Source of the DNA: Ponticaulis sp.
Lineage (GTDB): Bacteria > Pseudomonadota > Alphaproteobacteria > Caulobacterales > Hyphomonadaceae
NCBI GenBank assembly: GCA_002723155.1
Contig: PBNO01000015.1
Coordinates: 248,001-312,000 of the forward strand
DNA: 64,000 nucleotides
Direction of reading: 5' to 3'
Shown: in pieces, positions 1 through 9,005 of the stretch
Position numbering within the stretch: position 1 is the stretch's first letter
Layout: every line of letters begins with the position of its first letter
The notes under the pieces: model-generated
What the model saw: the letters and a program-made list of their open reading frames with translations, nothing else
Told to the model about the DNA's origin: nothing
Database searches by the model: none
Made by a program: the position numbers and the translations under genes

Positions 1-2
1 CT

Positions 3-461
3 CAGCTGTTTTGGCTAGCGATTGCCTTCGTCCTTCTTTACGTTCTGCTTTCTTACGTCGTTCTGCCAAAACTTGGCGGAATGATTGAAGAGCGTAAAAA
101 CAAGATCGCTTCAGATCTTGATGAAGCAGCCCGAATGAAGGCCGAAGCCGACGCTTCTATCGTTGAGATGGATAAGCAACTCGCGGTAGCTCGTGCGGAA
201 GCACGTGCAAGTGCGGAAAAAACGCGTTCTGAAATCGATCAACGTATTTCAGCAGCAAGCGCAGCTAAGAATGCTGAACTTGATCAGACACTGTCTGAAG
301 CTGAAGCACGCATCGAAGAGATGAAAGCAGCTGCAATGGCTAATGTCTCTGACATTGCCAGAGAAGCGACCGCAACTATTCTTGCGCAGCTCGGTACAAA
401 AGCTACTCCGAAACAAATCGAGTCTTCGGTTTCTAAATCAATCGACGAGATGATGGCATGA
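3..461 (+). CDS. atpF2: ATP synthase F0 subunit b' (5' truncated)
   Basis: This is the second b-type stator subunit of F1F0-ATP synthase, which links the membrane F0 part to F1. The frame is open from the window edge. The first visible codons (QLFWLAIAFVLLYVLL) are the N-terminal membrane helix, followed by a long charged, alanine-rich coiled coil (KIASDLDEAARMKAEAD onward), the stator stalk. An internal ATG at 81 would leave out the membrane helix, so it is not the real start, which lies upstream of the window. The stop overlaps the ATG of the next b-type gene by 4 bases (ATGA), showing translational coupling. Paired b' and b genes are usual in alphaproteobacteria and phototrophs. The order b' then b and the presence of only one N-terminal helix support the name b', but which copy is b' is inferred. 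Confidence 0.9.
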   Translation, partial: QLFWLAIAFVLLYVLLSYVVLPKLGGMIEERKNKIASDLDEAARMKAEADASIVEMDKQLAVARAEARASAEKTRSEIDQRISAASAAKNAELDQTLSEAEARIEEMKAAAMANVSDIAREATATILAQLGTKATPKQIESSVSKSIDEMMA

Positions 462-1024
462 AGCGCGCGTCTATCTTAACCGCAGTATCAGCACTCACCG
501 TGTTCGGCGCGCCTGCCGCGTTCGCTGCTGAAGGGGAGCCTCTGCTCCTGAACACCACCCACTGGGCGATGTTCGTGCTGGTCCTGTTCCTGCTCTTCGT
601 TTGGCGTGCAGGTGCATTCAAAGCGATTGGCAAAATGCTGGACAATCGTGCTGATGAAATTCAGCGCGAACTTGATCACGCTAAAAGCCTTCGTGAAGAA
701 GCAGCAGCCGTCCTAAAAGACGCTGAACGCAAGCAGCAGGACGCTGCAGACCACGCAGCGGCGATCGTTCGTCAGGCTGAAGCAGACGCGAAAGCTATGC
801 TCTCTCAGGCTGACAAAGACCTCGCTGAAATGGTCGCTCGTCGTGAAGCTCAAGTGCAGGTTCGCATTGCGCGCGCAGAAGAAGAAGCTACCCGTGCTGT
901 GAAGCGCGTAGCGGCTGATGCTGCGACACGTGCTGCAGCAGATCTGGTTCGCTCTAACGCGGACAAGACATCCGGCGCAGACACATTCACCCAGGCACTG
1001 GGTCAGGTTAAGTCAGCGCTCTAA
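458..1024 (+). CDS. atpF: ATP synthase F0 subunit b
   Basis: This is the b subunit of the F0 stator. The 188-residue protein has an N-terminal hydrophobic leader (about residues 6-22, resembling a signal peptide), then a membrane helix (about 33-50, with WAMFVLVLFLLFVW). A long charged helix rich in Ala, Glu, Arg and Lys runs to the C-terminus and would dimerise with b' along the peripheral stalk. NRADEIQRELDHAKSLREEA (about 62-81) is the typical b-subunit heptad region. It overlaps the preceding b' gene by 4 bases and is followed by a clear intrinsic terminator, so it is the last gene of the F0 operon. The leader before the membrane helix is seen in several alphaproteobacterial b subunits. 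Confidence 0.93.
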   Translation: MKRASILTAVSALTVFGAPAAFAAEGEPLLLNTTHWAMFVLVLFLLFVWRAGAFKAIGKMLDNRADEIQRELDHAKSLREEAAAVLKDAERKQQDAADHAAAIVRQAEADAKAMLSQADKDLAEMVARREAQVQVRIARAEEEATRAVKRVAADAATRAAADLVRSNADKTSGADTFTQALGQVKSAL

Positions 1025-1052
1025 GCTCTGCTAAACCGATAAGAACTTTAAG

Positions 1053-1082
1053 AACGCCGCTTCCCACCAAGCGGCGTTTTTT
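1053..1082 (+). terminator. Intrinsic terminator after atpF
   Basis: A GC-rich stem (AACGCCGCTT paired with AAGCGGCGTT) with a short CCCACC loop is followed by a run of T. It lies about 30 bases past the atpF stop and closes the ATP synthase operon. Confidence 0.9.
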
Positions 1083-1145
1083 ATTGCCCTTCCGCGCCAC
1101 CTCATCAATCCTAGGCGCCAGCTGCAAACCATGGAGACACCGAAT

Positions 1146-1382
1146 ATGGCCGACATCAAACTCTCCGAAGTACAGCGAGATCACCTGATTGATGGAATCA
1201 AATCTTATATGTCCGAAGAACTGGACGCTGATGTTGGAAGCTTCGAAGCGGGGTTCTTTCTGGACTATTTGATCAAAGAGATCGGACCTGCTGTCTACAA
1301 TCAGGCGATCTACGACACACAGGCTGCGCTCACCCAACAGATAGAGCGCCTGTCAGAAGATTTACTTCAACTGGAAAAGTAA
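1146..1382 (+). CDS. DUF2164 family protein
   Basis: A 78-residue acidic cytoplasmic protein resembling the DUF2164 family: it opens with IKLSEVQRDHLIDGIKSYM, has an acidic DADVGSFEAGFFLDYL middle, and then IGPAVYNQAIYDTQ. These follow the family pattern of an I-x-L-S start, IK-x-Y and IGP-x-x-YN. I chose the ATG at 1146 rather than the upstream in-frame ATG at 1131 because GGAGA at 1132-1136 sits correctly before 1146 and the family usually starts M-x-x-I-x-L. The function is unknown. It sits alone between the atp terminator and a convergent membrane-protein gene. Confidence 0.75.
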   Translation: MADIKLSEVQRDHLIDGIKSYMSEELDADVGSFEAGFFLDYLIKEIGPAVYNQAIYDTQAALTQQIERLSEDLLQLEK

Positions 1383-1391
1383 CAGACCGCT

Positions 1392-1736
1392 TTAGCTGTC
1401 TTTGTGTTCGCCGAAGATGAGGCGCAGCAGCCAGTCCGGCGCAAACCGCTCGAGGCTCGGATGACGGGCAAGCATCCCCTGCAGCCAGCGACGGCCCCAC
1501 ACGGCATTGCGTGCGAGCAGCACCACGCCCAGAATTACAATCGGCAGACCAATTGGGATGATCGGCGTCAGGAAGGCGATGATCACACCAAGCGGGATCA
1601 GGATCGCCCCCAGAACAGCCAGCGCCGACCGAATAATTGCGGCTACACCTTGCTTCACCATCGACGGAGGGGCCTGCGTCGCAGATGCGGCAGCTTTCTC
1701 TGTCTGGGATGAAGGATTTTCGTTCGGAGCGATCAT
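1392..1736 (-). CDS. Small membrane protein, PGPGW-like
   Basis: This is a predicted inner-membrane protein of about 114 residues. A Ser/Ala/Pro-rich N-terminus is followed by two adjacent hydrophobic segments (AVLGAILIPLGVIIAFLTPI and IPIGLPIVILGVVLLA) and a basic, Trp-containing C-terminus (RNAVWGRRWLQGMLARHP). The arrangement resembles small PGPGW-type transmembrane proteins, but I do not see the exact motif. The frame stays open up to 1823; I prefer the internal ATG at 1736 because the longer N-terminus has no family character. It is convergent with the DUF2164 gene (9 bases apart) and divergent from the acyltransferases. The function is unknown. Confidence 0.6.
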   Translation of the reverse strand: MIAPNENPSSQTEKAAASATQAPPSMVKQGVAAIIRSALAVLGAILIPLGVIIAFLTPIIPIGLPIVILGVVLLARNAVWGRRWLQGMLARHPSLERFAPDWLLRLIFGEHKDS

Positions 1737-1859
1737 GAAAGTCGATATGGGGTAAGCGGAGATATAAAGCAATTGGACAAAGCGCGCGAACCGGCCATTA
1801 TTTGACGGATAAGCGCTCACCAACGCGTGTATGTGATTTTAAGTGGGACGAAGCACACC

Positions 1860-3032
1860 ATGCGATTGAACCTGATCCAGGCCTTACGCGCTTTCGCTGC
1901 CTATCTCGTAGTGTTCTACCATATCCGCGCCATCGAATTTGAATATGCGCGCGAATTGGGCACCGATGAATATGCGTTGGTAGGCGGGCTCTTCTCCAAT
2001 GGCTGGGCCGGTGTGGACCTGTTCTTTGTGATCTCCGGATTCATCATGGTCTATGTGACCTTTTCAAGACCTTCCGGCGTCGCAACGGTGAAAGACTTTC
2101 TGCTGGCGCGTGCCTTCCGGATTTATCCACCCTGGTGGCTGTTCTCCGGCATGATGGCACTGTTTTTTTTCCTGTCTTACGGCACACCATATGATGCAGC
2201 GGCTTTGGCGCAGTACGATAATTATCCGCTGAACCATATTCTCAGGTCCATCTTCCTGCTGCCGCAGCCGAACTTCCCCATCCTTGGCCTTGGCTGGACG
2301 CTGGTGCATGAAGTCTGGTTCTACATCGTCTTCGCATTCATCCTGCTTGCACCGCGCAAATACATGCCAGCCCTTTTGGGTCTGTGGGCGGTCATCGTTC
2401 TGGGTGGCGCTGCCATGGGCTGGACCGGCGCGTTTGCCGCCGACTACCTGAAGCTCGCCTTCTCTGTGCATACTGTTGAGTTCATCGTCGGCGCGTTCAC
2501 CGCCTATCTGTTCCTGAAGCAGGACAAGCCATTCTTCCCTGCCGCTATATTCGGCTTAGGCGTGGTCGCCTTTATCGCAGCAACATTTCTCCACCCGTAT
2601 CCGAACCGTTTCACGCTGGAATGGGGCCGCATGCTGGTATTCACCCTGCCCTGCGCCATGCTTCTTTACGGCGCAGCAGGCCTTCAGGCGCGGGCGACAG
2701 GCAATTGGTTGCAGCCGCTCAGCCGTCTGGGTGACTGGTCGTTTTCGCTGTATCTCGGCCATCATTTCGTGATTGCAGGCCTGCCCATCATCGGTGCGAT
2801 CATCGCAGCCAAAGGTGAGACTTTGCTTGGATTGACACCAGGCACGCTGGATATATTCCGCCTCGGCTCCGAAGGGATACTGGATAACGCACTCTTCATG
2901 ACCGGTATGGTGATCGGCTCTACCCTATTTTCGGCGATCATCTATCACTTCTTTGAACAGCCTGCGCTTCGCTTCCTGACAAAGCGCTTCCGCAAGCCAC
3001 AGGCTGACAACGAAAAAGCGCGGCTGAATTAA
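1860..3032 (+). CDS. Acyltransferase family 3 (OafA/WecH type), copy 1
   Basis: A multi-pass inner-membrane acyltransferase that would move an acyl group (commonly acetyl) to a surface carbohydrate. Family signatures are visible: LIQALRAFAAYLVVFYHI at the N-terminus with the conserved R and H, GWAGVDLFFVISGFIMVYV (the VDLFFVISGF motif), FLLARAFRIYPPWWL, and GWTLVHEVWFYIVFAF. The ATG at 1860 fits the family N-terminus better than the one at 1827. It is followed after 27 bases by a paralogue of the same architecture, and the two share the tail FRKPQAD-x-EKARLN. In this copy an in-frame TAA stands where copy 2 has GAA, so it ends five residues earlier. The substrate is unknown; the sulfated-glycan locus in this window is a possible client. 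Confidence 0.9.
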   Translation: MRLNLIQALRAFAAYLVVFYHIRAIEFEYARELGTDEYALVGGLFSNGWAGVDLFFVISGFIMVYVTFSRPSGVATVKDFLLARAFRIYPPWWLFSGMMALFFFLSYGTPYDAAALAQYDNYPLNHILRSIFLLPQPNFPILGLGWTLVHEVWFYIVFAFILLAPRKYMPALLGLWAVIVLGGAAMGWTGAFAADYLKLAFSVHTVEFIVGAFTAYLFLKQDKPFFPAAIFGLGVVAFIAATFLHPYPNRFTLEWGRMLVFTLPCAMLLYGAAGLQARATGNWLQPLSRLGDWSFSLYLGHHFVIAGLPIIGAIIAAKGETLLGLTPGTLDIFRLGSEGILDNALFMTGMVIGSTLFSAIIYHFFEQPALRFLTKRFRKPQADNEKARLN

Positions 3033-3059
3033 ACCGTGGCGCCATAATCGGGGGATCAG

Positions 3060-4244
3060 ATGAAGATTGAGGGCATTCAGGGGCTAAGAGCGCTCGCCGC
3101 TAATCTGGTCCTGTTCTTCCACGTCACAGGCAATGAACGCCTGCAGATCAGCCTGGCCGGGTCTTCAGAAAGCCCTCTATTTGGCACGCTCTTCAATCAG
3201 GGCTTTGTTGGTGTTGATCTGTTCTTCGTGATCTCCGGTTTCATCATGGCCTATGTCACGCATGATCTGACGCGCGGCCTTGGTGGGGTGAAGCAATTCA
3301 TGCTGGCACGCCTCTTCCGCATCTACCCAGTCTGGTGGCTGTTTGCTGGCATCCTCGCCATTCTCTCACTCGCCATGGCAGGCACGCTCTGGCACCCCGA
3401 TGCCTTTAACGCAGCCGAGGGCAATGGTTATCTCTTCATGCTGAAGTCCTTCCTGCTCATCCCGCAGGATAATCTGCCATCGCTGAATGTCGGCTGGACG
3501 CTAATCCACGAGATGGGCTTCTATCTGATCTTTGCTGGGCTTCTCTTTCTTCCGCGAAAGCTCCTGCCTGCGGGCCTTGCGGTATGGGCTGTAGTGGTGA
3601 TGGCGGGGTTCGTCCTCGCGTCACAACTCTCGCTCTCAGATGCGACGCTTGAGGTATTGCTGTCGCCTATGTCGCTTGAGTTCATCCTAGGCGCGTTTGC
3701 GGGTTTTGCCTTTGCCTCAGGCTTCCGAAAATTCCAGCTGCCTGCATTCATCGTTGGTCTTATCGGCGCGGTTATCGCCTACCCGCTGGTCTCGGCTAGC
3801 ATGGCTGAAGGCGACAGGCTGATCGTCGTCGCATACTTCGCCCTCCCCTTCACGCTGATGGTCTATGGCGCGACAGGCCTCGATGCGGCGCTGAAGGAAA
3901 ACCCGCTCTTCAGAGGTGCTGCGCGTCTGGGTGACGGGAGCTATTCGCTCTATCTCTGCCATCCGATAGTTTTGCTGGTTCTACCGAAAGTCATGCAGCT
4001 TACAGCTCAGATCCTGATGAGCGTGGGGCTACGGGCAAGCAGCGTCTCCTTCCTGCTGGTCGGCAGCGAAGGGATAATCGACAATCTGGTGTTCAACCTG
4101 CTGGCCATTCTTGGATCTACGCTATGCGCCGGCGTGACCTTCTATATCTTCGAGCGGCCTGTTCTGCGCTTCCTGAATGGCCAGTTCCGTAAGCCTCAGG
4201 CGGATAAAGAAAAGGCGCGACTGAATGAAACCGTCGCGCCTTAG
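3060..4244 (+). CDS. Acyltransferase family 3 (OafA/WecH type), copy 2
   Basis: A second membrane acyltransferase-3 in tandem with the previous gene. It keeps the same signatures: IQGLRALAANLVLFFHVTG, GFVGVDLFFVISGFIMAYV, FMLARLFRIYPVWWL and NVGWTLIHEMGFYLIF. About ten hydrophobic segments follow, then a short basic cytoplasmic tail. Near-identity at the C-terminal tail (FRKPQADKEKARLN) and a matching layout of motifs show a tandem duplication, although the middle regions have diverged well, suggesting different substrates or acyl donors. The last 33 bases of the gene contain an inverted repeat that acts as a terminator hairpin for the convergent gcv operon. It is probably co-transcribed with copy 1. 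Confidence 0.9.
   Translation: MKIEGIQGLRALAANLVLFFHVTGNERLQISLAGSSESPLFGTLFNQGFVGVDLFFVISGFIMAYVTHDLTRGLGGVKQFMLARLFRIYPVWWLFAGILAILSLAMAGTLWHPDAFNAAEGNGYLFMLKSFLLIPQDNLPSLNVGWTLIHEMGFYLIFAGLLFLPRKLLPAGLAVWAVVVMAGFVLASQLSLSDATLEVLLSPMSLEFILGAFAGFAFASGFRKFQLPAFIVGLIGAVIAYPLVSASMAEGDRLIVVAYFALPFTLMVYGATGLDAALKENPLFRGAARLGDGSYSLYLCHPIVLLVLPKVMQLTAQILMSVGLRASSVSFLLVGSEGIIDNLVFNLLAILGSTLCAGVTFYIFERPVLRFLNGQFRKPQADKEKARLNETVAP
4212..4242 (-). terminator. Terminator of the gcv operon, inside the convergent acyltransferase gene
   Basis: The stem AAGGCGCGAC / GTCGCGCCTT has a loop of about 11 bases. Read on the minus strand it is followed by TTTTCTTTAT, as in an intrinsic terminator. It lies 10 bases beyond the gcvPB stop and falls entirely within the last codons of acyltransferase copy 2. 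Confidence 0.7.
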
Positions 4245-4251
4245 CATCTGA

Positions 4252-5823
4252 TTATTCAGCGGCCAGCTGTTCAGGCGCTGGCGGCGCCCATTTCAGCACC
4301 GGCTTACGTGCCGCATGTGTCTCGTCGAGACGCTTCATAGGCGCAAGATATGGCGCGCCTTTCAGCGTATCATCGTCCTGTGCCGCGCGGCGTGCCACGC
4401 TTTCCAGAGCGCCGCAGAAACGGTCGAGCTCTGCTTTGCTCTCTGTCTCAGTCGGCTCGATCAGCATCGCGCCATGCACAACCAGCGGGAAGTACATGGT
4501 CATCGGGTGATAGCCCTCGTCGATCAGCGCTTTCGCGATATCGATTGTCTCAATGCCCTCAGCCGTGAACTTGTCCGAGAACAGCGCCTCGTGCATGCAG
4601 AAGCCATCAAACGCAGGTGTCATGACCGTCTTCAGCTTCGCCTGAATGTAGTTGGCATTGAGAACAGCATCTTCAGCGACCTGTTTCAGCCCGTCTGCGC
4701 CATGGCTCAGCATGTAAGACAGAGCACGCACGAACATGCCCATCTGACCGTGGAAGCTCGCCATACGGCCAAAGCTCTCCTTGGCTTCTTCCTCAGCCTC
4801 TTCCACCAGACGGAAGCCGTCTTCATCCTTCAGAATGAATGGCACAGGCGCGAACGGCGCGAGCGCTTCTGAAAGCACGGTCGGGCCGGACCCTGGACCA
4901 CCACCGCCGTGCGGCGTGGAGAAGGTTTTGTGCAGGTTGATGTGCATCGCGTCGATGCCGAGATCACCCGGGCGCACACGACCAACAATCGCGTTGAAGT
5001 TCGCACCGTCACAATAGAAATAGCCGCCAGCCTCATGGATGAGATCAGCGATTTCTTTGATGTCGGTTTCGAACAGACCACACGTGTTCGGGTTGGTCAG
5101 CATGATGCCCGCGACATCATCTGTCTTTTCCAGTTTCGCGCGCAGGTCGTCCATATCGACACGGCCACGCTTGTCAGCGCCGATCTCGTCTACGATGAAA
5201 CCGCACTGGGCAGCTGTCGCAGGGTTGGTGCCGTGCGCAGACGCAGGAACGAGAACACGTTTACGCGTATCGGCCTCACCGCGAGAGATGAGCGCCTGAC
5301 GGATTGCCAGCATGCCACACAGCTCACCATGCGCACCGGCTTTTGGGCTCATTGCAACAGCCGGCATGCCAGTCAGCGTTTTCAGCCATGTCGCCAGCTC
5401 ATCGATCAGCTCCAGCGCGCCCTGTACGCTCGCCTGAGGCTGCATCGGGTGAATGTCAGCAAAGCCTGGCAGACGCGCCATTTTCTCGTTCAGACGCGGA
5501 TTGTGCTTCATTGTGCACGAACCCAGCGGGAAGAGACCAAGGTCGATCGCATAGTTGCGCTGTGACAGACGCATATAGTGGCGAACCGTTTCAGGTTCAG
5601 ACAGACCCGGCAGCTCCGCCTTACCAGTACGTTCTACGCCGCCAAGACGCGACTTCGTGCCTTTAGCTTTTGGAAGGTCCACACCGGTTTTACCCCAGCG
5701 ATCTGTTTCAAAGATCAGCGGTTCAAACTGGTAGAGGCCTTTAGAGCCGGATACCGTTTCAGTGTCATGCTGAGAGCCGGTAGCAACCGGAGTTGATGGG
5801 CGACCTTGAGAGTTCATGCTCAT
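4252..5823 (-). CDS. gcvPB: Glycine dehydrogenase (decarboxylating) subunit 2
   Basis: This is the PLP-binding half of the split P-protein of the glycine cleavage system. With GcvPA it decarboxylates glycine and passes the aminomethyl group to lipoylated GcvH. The 523-residue protein carries [18 protein letters not shown] near residue 97 and the PLP lysine K299 in [16 protein letters not shown], plus [10 protein letters not shown] and NPNTCGLFE, all typical of this family. Its ATG overlaps the gcvPA stop by 4 bases (ATGA), so the two subunits are translationally coupled, as suits a stoichiometric heterodimer. It is the last gene of the riboswitch-controlled operon. The N-terminus is about 25 residues longer than the core family and low in complexity. 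Confidence 0.97.
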   Translation of the reverse strand: MSMNSQGRPSTPVATGSQHDTETVSGSKGLYQFEPLIFETDRWGKTGVDLPKAKGTKSRLGGVERTGKAELPGLSEPETVRHYMRLSQRNYAIDLGLFPLGSCTMKHNPRLNEKMARLPGFADIHPMQPQASVQGALELIDELATWLKTLTGMPAVAMSPKAGAHGELCGMLAIRQALISRGEADTRKRVLVPASAHGTNPATAAQCGFIVDEIGADKRGRVDMDDLRAKLEKTDDVAGIMLTNPNTCGLFETDIKEIADLIHEAGGYFYCDGANFNAIVGRVRPGDLGIDAMHINLHKTFSTPHGGGGPGSGPTVLSEALAPFAPVPFILKDEDGFRLVEEAEEEAKESFGRMASFHGQMGMFVRALSYMLSHGADGLKQVAEDAVLNANYIQAKLKTVMTPAFDGFCMHEALFSDKFTAEGIETIDIAKALIDEGYHPMTMYFPLVVHGAMLIEPTETESKAELDRFCGALESVARRAAQDDDTLKGAPYLAPMKRLDETHAARKPVLKWAPPAPEQLAAE

Positions 5824-7169
5824 GAGAGGATCTCCTTCAGGGCTGACGCGTAGGCGGCGATGTCTTCAGGTGTTGTGCATTCTGTTGCCGCGCAAACGAT
5901 GACGTTGGAGAGCTCGTCCTCATGCGGGTAGAGGCGCGATACACGCACACCACCAACAACATCGCGGTCCAGAAGGCCCTGAAGCGCGTCAGCTGCATTC
6001 ATCGGCACACGGAAAGCAAACTCGTTGAAGAAGCGCGGCGTGAGGATTTCAACACCATTTACGGCTTCCAGAGCGTCCGCCAGATCACACGCTGCCTCAT
6101 GGTTCAGGACAGCAAGGTCATGCAAACCTTTGCCGCCGAGAAGCGTCATGTGCGCTGTAAACGCCAGCGCGCAAAGGCCGGAGTTTGTACAGATGTTAGA
6201 CGTCGCCTTATCACGGCGAATGTGCTGCTCACGCGTTGAAAGCGTCAGAACAAAGCCGCGCTTGCCTTCGGCATCTGTGGTTTCACCGCACAGACGCCCC
6301 GGCATCTGACGAACCAGCTTTTGCGTCGCTGCGAACAGACCGACATAAGGGCCACCGAAATTGAGGGAGTTACCAATGGACTGCCCCTCACCCACAGCAA
6401 TGTCAGCGCCCATTTCGCCTGGCGGCTTCACAAGACCAAGGCTGACCGCTTCAGTAAAGACAGACACAAACAGCGCTTTCTTCTCATGAGCGGCATCAGC
6501 AACCGGCGTCATGTCTGTAATTGTGCCGAACACGTTCGGGCTCTGACCGATCACACAGGCTGTTGCGTCATCAACTGCGCCAGCCAATTCCAGCTCGCCA
6601 TCAATCGCGGCTGGCAGCTGGACGACCTCAATACCCTGCGCTTCGCAGAGCAGTTTGGTGGACGCTGCATAATGCGGATGGAGACCACCAGACAGAACGA
6701 CCTTTTTACGGCGTGTCGCGCGGCATGCCATGACAGCAGCTTCGGCACAGGATGTAGCGCCGTCATACATGGACGCGTTGGCCACATCCATTGCAGTGAT
6801 TTCAGCAACCTGTGTCTGGAATTCAAACAGGGTCTGAAGCGTGCCCTGAGCAATTTCCGGCTGGTAAGGCGTGTAAGTCGTCAGAAATTCGGAGCGCTGG
6901 ATCACCATGTCGATGCTCGCCGGAACATGGTGCTTATACGCGCCGCAGCCCACAAAGAAGGCCGAGTCAGATGCCGTGACGTTCTTGCTGGCCAGTTTGG
7001 TCAGGTAGCGTTCAACAGCGAATTCGCCCTGATGGTCCGGCAGGCCGGGCACTGTGCCAGGCAGGCGCGCGCTTTCAGGGACGTCTGTATAGAAATCATC
7101 GACGCTGTTTGCGCCGATTGCCGACAGCATATCTGCGCGGTCTTCCTGTGTAAGCGGGAGGTATCTCAT
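5820..7169 (-). CDS. gcvPA: Glycine dehydrogenase (decarboxylating) subunit 1
   Basis: This is the first half of the split P-protein. At 449 residues it matches the usual GcvPA length. The family start [19 protein letters not shown] is present, as are [18 protein letters not shown] and [20 protein letters not shown], both highly conserved in GcvP N-terminal domains. It pairs with GcvPB, which carries the PLP lysine. It lies 40 bases after gcvH and overlaps gcvPB by 4 bases. A split P-protein is the normal state in many bacteria and archaea, while many others have a single fused protein. Confidence 0.96.
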   Translation of the reverse strand: MRYLPLTQEDRADMLSAIGANSVDDFYTDVPESARLPGTVPGLPDHQGEFAVERYLTKLASKNVTASDSAFFVGCGAYKHHVPASIDMVIQRSEFLTTYTPYQPEIAQGTLQTLFEFQTQVAEITAMDVANASMYDGATSCAEAAVMACRATRRKKVVLSGGLHPHYAASTKLLCEAQGIEVVQLPAAIDGELELAGAVDDATACVIGQSPNVFGTITDMTPVADAAHEKKALFVSVFTEAVSLGLVKPPGEMGADIAVGEGQSIGNSLNFGGPYVGLFAATQKLVRQMPGRLCGETTDAEGKRGFVLTLSTREQHIRRDKATSNICTNSGLCALAFTAHMTLLGGKGLHDLAVLNHEAACDLADALEAVNGVEILTPRFFNEFAFRVPMNAADALQGLLDRDVVGGVRVSRLYPHEDELSNVIVCAATECTTPEDIAAYASALKEILS

Positions 7170-7209
7170 TATGCCTCTCTCAGAATTTCTGGTTTAAAAG
7201 TCAGACCGC

Positions 7210-7581
7210 TTAGAGGTCTGCGCAGAAGGCTTTGTAAGCGTCAGCGTCCATCATCGCGTCGAGCTGGGTCGGGTCCGTGATGAGCATTTTGACGAACCAG
7301 GCCTTACCTTCAGGGTCCTGATTGACTGTCTCTGGTGCGCCTTCCAGTTCGGAGTTGGCTTCTTTCACAATGCCGGAAACAGGCGCGTAAACGTCAGACG
7401 CAGCCTTCACGCTCTCAACAACCGCGAGCTCGTCGCCTTTGTTGGAGTTGCGGCCTTCTTCTGGCAGCTCGACAAATACAACGTCACCAAGCTGTTCAGC
7501 CGCGTAGGACGTAATGCCTACAGTCGCTGTGTCACCTTCGACGCTCACCCATTCATGATCTTCTGTGTACTTAACAGTCAT
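7210..7581 (-). CDS. gcvH: Glycine cleavage system H protein
   Basis: The lipoyl carrier of the glycine cleavage system, shuttling the aminomethyl group from P-protein to T-protein. The 123 residues are the usual length. The lipoylation site is K59 in [15 protein letters not shown]. The sequences [17 protein letters not shown] and [14 protein letters not shown] are family hallmarks. AGGGG precedes the ATG at a good distance. It sits between gcvT (56 bases upstream) and gcvPA (40 bases downstream), in the usual operon order T-H-P1-P2. Confidence 0.97.
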   Translation of the reverse strand: MTVKYTEDHEWVSVEGDTATVGITSYAAEQLGDVVFVELPEEGRNSNKGDELAVVESVKAASDVYAPVSGIVKEANSELEGAPETVNQDPEGKAWFVKMLITDPTQLDAMMDADAYKAFCADL

Positions 7582-7637
7582 AGCCTAACCCCTTTTTCAA
7601 ACTGCCCGGCATTGTGTCTGGTGCCCGACCAGATGCC

Positions 7638-8783
7638 CTATCTCTTGTAGTTGTGTGGAACGAACGGAAGCTTTGCGACCTTCGCGGCGCGCGGCTTACC
7701 GCGAACCATCAGCGTCAGTTCAGTGCCCGTTTTTGCGAATTCGCGGTCGACATAACCCATAGCCACAGGCCCTTCGACAGTCGGTCCAAAACCACCTGAG
7801 GTGATCTCGCCAATCTTCTTGTCGCCCGCGTAAATCTCAGTGCCCTCGCGCGCTGGCGCACGGTCCAATGGCTGGATGCCTACACGGCGTATCGGCGCGC
7901 CATTGGCAATCTGGTCGAGGATTTTCGCTGCGCCCGGAAAGTCTGCTGCTTCGCGGCGATTCTTGGATATGAGCCATGTCAGCGACGCTTCGACAGGCGT
8001 CTTCTGCGGATCAAGATCATGCCCGTAAAGACAGAGACCTGCCTCAAGGCGGAGGCTGTCGCGCGCGCCAAGACCGATCGGCTTTACGCGCTCGTCGTCC
8101 AGCAGTTCGACAATATGGCCGACACCCGACGCCGGGACGAGAATTTCAAAACCGTCTTCACCCGTATAGCCACAACGTGACACGATGCAGGTGAGGTCTT
8201 TGCAGACCATGCGGCGGCTTTCCATGAAGCCGAGATAGGCAGCTTCCGTGAAGCGTTCGGTCACAACCGCTTCCGCCTCAGGTCCCTGCAAGGCAACCAG
8301 AATGCGGTTATCAAGTCGCTCAAGATCAGCAAGATCACCGAGCTTTTCTTTCATCAGCGCCCAATCATCTTCCTTGGTCGCGCCATTCACCACAATGTAG
8401 AGGCGGCCCTGCTGGTCGCCTTCATACGGGCGGGTGATGATAAGGTCGTCGAGAATACCGCCGTCTTCATTGAGCAGAACGGTGAGGCGCGCCTGACCTG
8501 GCTCAAGGCCCTGAATGTCGCCCGGAACGAGCGTTTCGATCAATTTGGCAATTTCAATGTGCGCGTCTTCATCTTCACGCGGACCGCCAGGAAGGGTCAG
8601 AAGACATGGCCCCATATGGGAGACATCAAACAGACCGCAGTGTTCGCGGGTCCATTTATGTTCGGCCATGACGCCTTCAAACTGGATTGGCATGTCATAA
8701 CCGGCAAAGCCGACCATCTTCGCGCCGAGGCGGACATGAACATCGTGCAAAGGGGTTTGCGCTAGCGGCGGATGGTCACTCAA
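7638..8783 (-). CDS. gcvT: Aminomethyltransferase (glycine cleavage T protein)
   Basis: The T protein transfers the one-carbon unit from GcvH to tetrahydrofolate, releasing ammonia. The family start is clear: TPLHDVHVRLGAKMVGFAGY, then MPIQFEGVMAEHKWTREH and GLFDVSHMG. Later IVSRCGYTGEDGFEI and the C-terminal barrel domain (GPVAMGYVD) follow. I place the start at a TTG at 8783: GGAG lies six bases upstream, and the 381-residue product begins just before the conserved LHDVHVRLGAKM. The frame is open further upstream, to 8873, but that part runs into the second riboswitch aptamer and is not protein-like. It is the first gene of the glycine cleavage operon. Confidence 0.95.
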   Translation of the reverse strand: MSDHPPLAQTPLHDVHVRLGAKMVGFAGYDMPIQFEGVMAEHKWTREHCGLFDVSHMGPCLLTLPGGPREDEDAHIEIAKLIETLVPGDIQGLEPGQARLTVLLNEDGGILDDLIITRPYEGDQQGRLYIVVNGATKEDDWALMKEKLGDLADLERLDNRILVALQGPEAEAVVTERFTEAAYLGFMESRRMVCKDLTCIVSRCGYTGEDGFEILVPASGVGHIVELLDDERVKPIGLGARDSLRLEAGLCLYGHDLDPQKTPVEASLTWLISKNRREAADFPGAAKILDQIANGAPIRRVGIQPLDRAPAREGTEIYAGDKKIGEITSGGFGPTVEGPVAMGYVDREFAKTGTELTLMVRGKPRAAKVAKLPFVPHNYKR

Positions 8784-8823
8784 AATGCACTCCAACGGGT
8801 TAGCAGCCGCGTGTCGCAGCCAG

Positions 8824-8998
8824 CCCCCGCTGTCTCGGTGCCTGAGAGATTCCGTGAGCCAAAACGCGCTCACTTGCTCCGTCGGCGAGGCTTTTTGCCT
8901 CTTTCCAGCGTTTTCGTTCTCAACGGTCCTTTTGCCTGAGCGTTTCCGGGGCGGTTGCGCCTTCGGCCCCGGGGTTAATCCCGGTGTCTCCCGTCGAG
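8824..8998 (-). ncRNA. Tandem glycine riboswitch (two aptamers)
   Basis: On the minus strand two glycine aptamers follow one another. The first (about 8998-8930) has CGGGAG near its start, GGCCGAAGGCGCAACCGCC, and ends GCTCAGGCAAAAGGACC. The second (about 8925-8824) has TGGAAAG, GCCGACGGAGCAAG, and ends ATCTCTCAGGCACCGAGACAG. These are the conserved cores of the family. It sits between the predicted transcription start (near 8998) and the gcvT TTG start. Glycine binding should switch on the cleavage operon. No terminator hairpin with a T-run is obvious between aptamer 2 and gcvT, and the gcvT GGAG lies 40 bases on, so control may act at translation; this last point is inference. Confidence 0.95.
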
Positions 8999-9005
8999 AG
9001 CGTGG

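Noticed and set aside
6321..7280. A 319-codon open frame on the plus strand opposite gcvPA
   Set aside because: It lies antisense to a well-conserved gene, has no ribosome site and codes for a basic, Cys- and Arg-rich sequence typical of a shadow frame.
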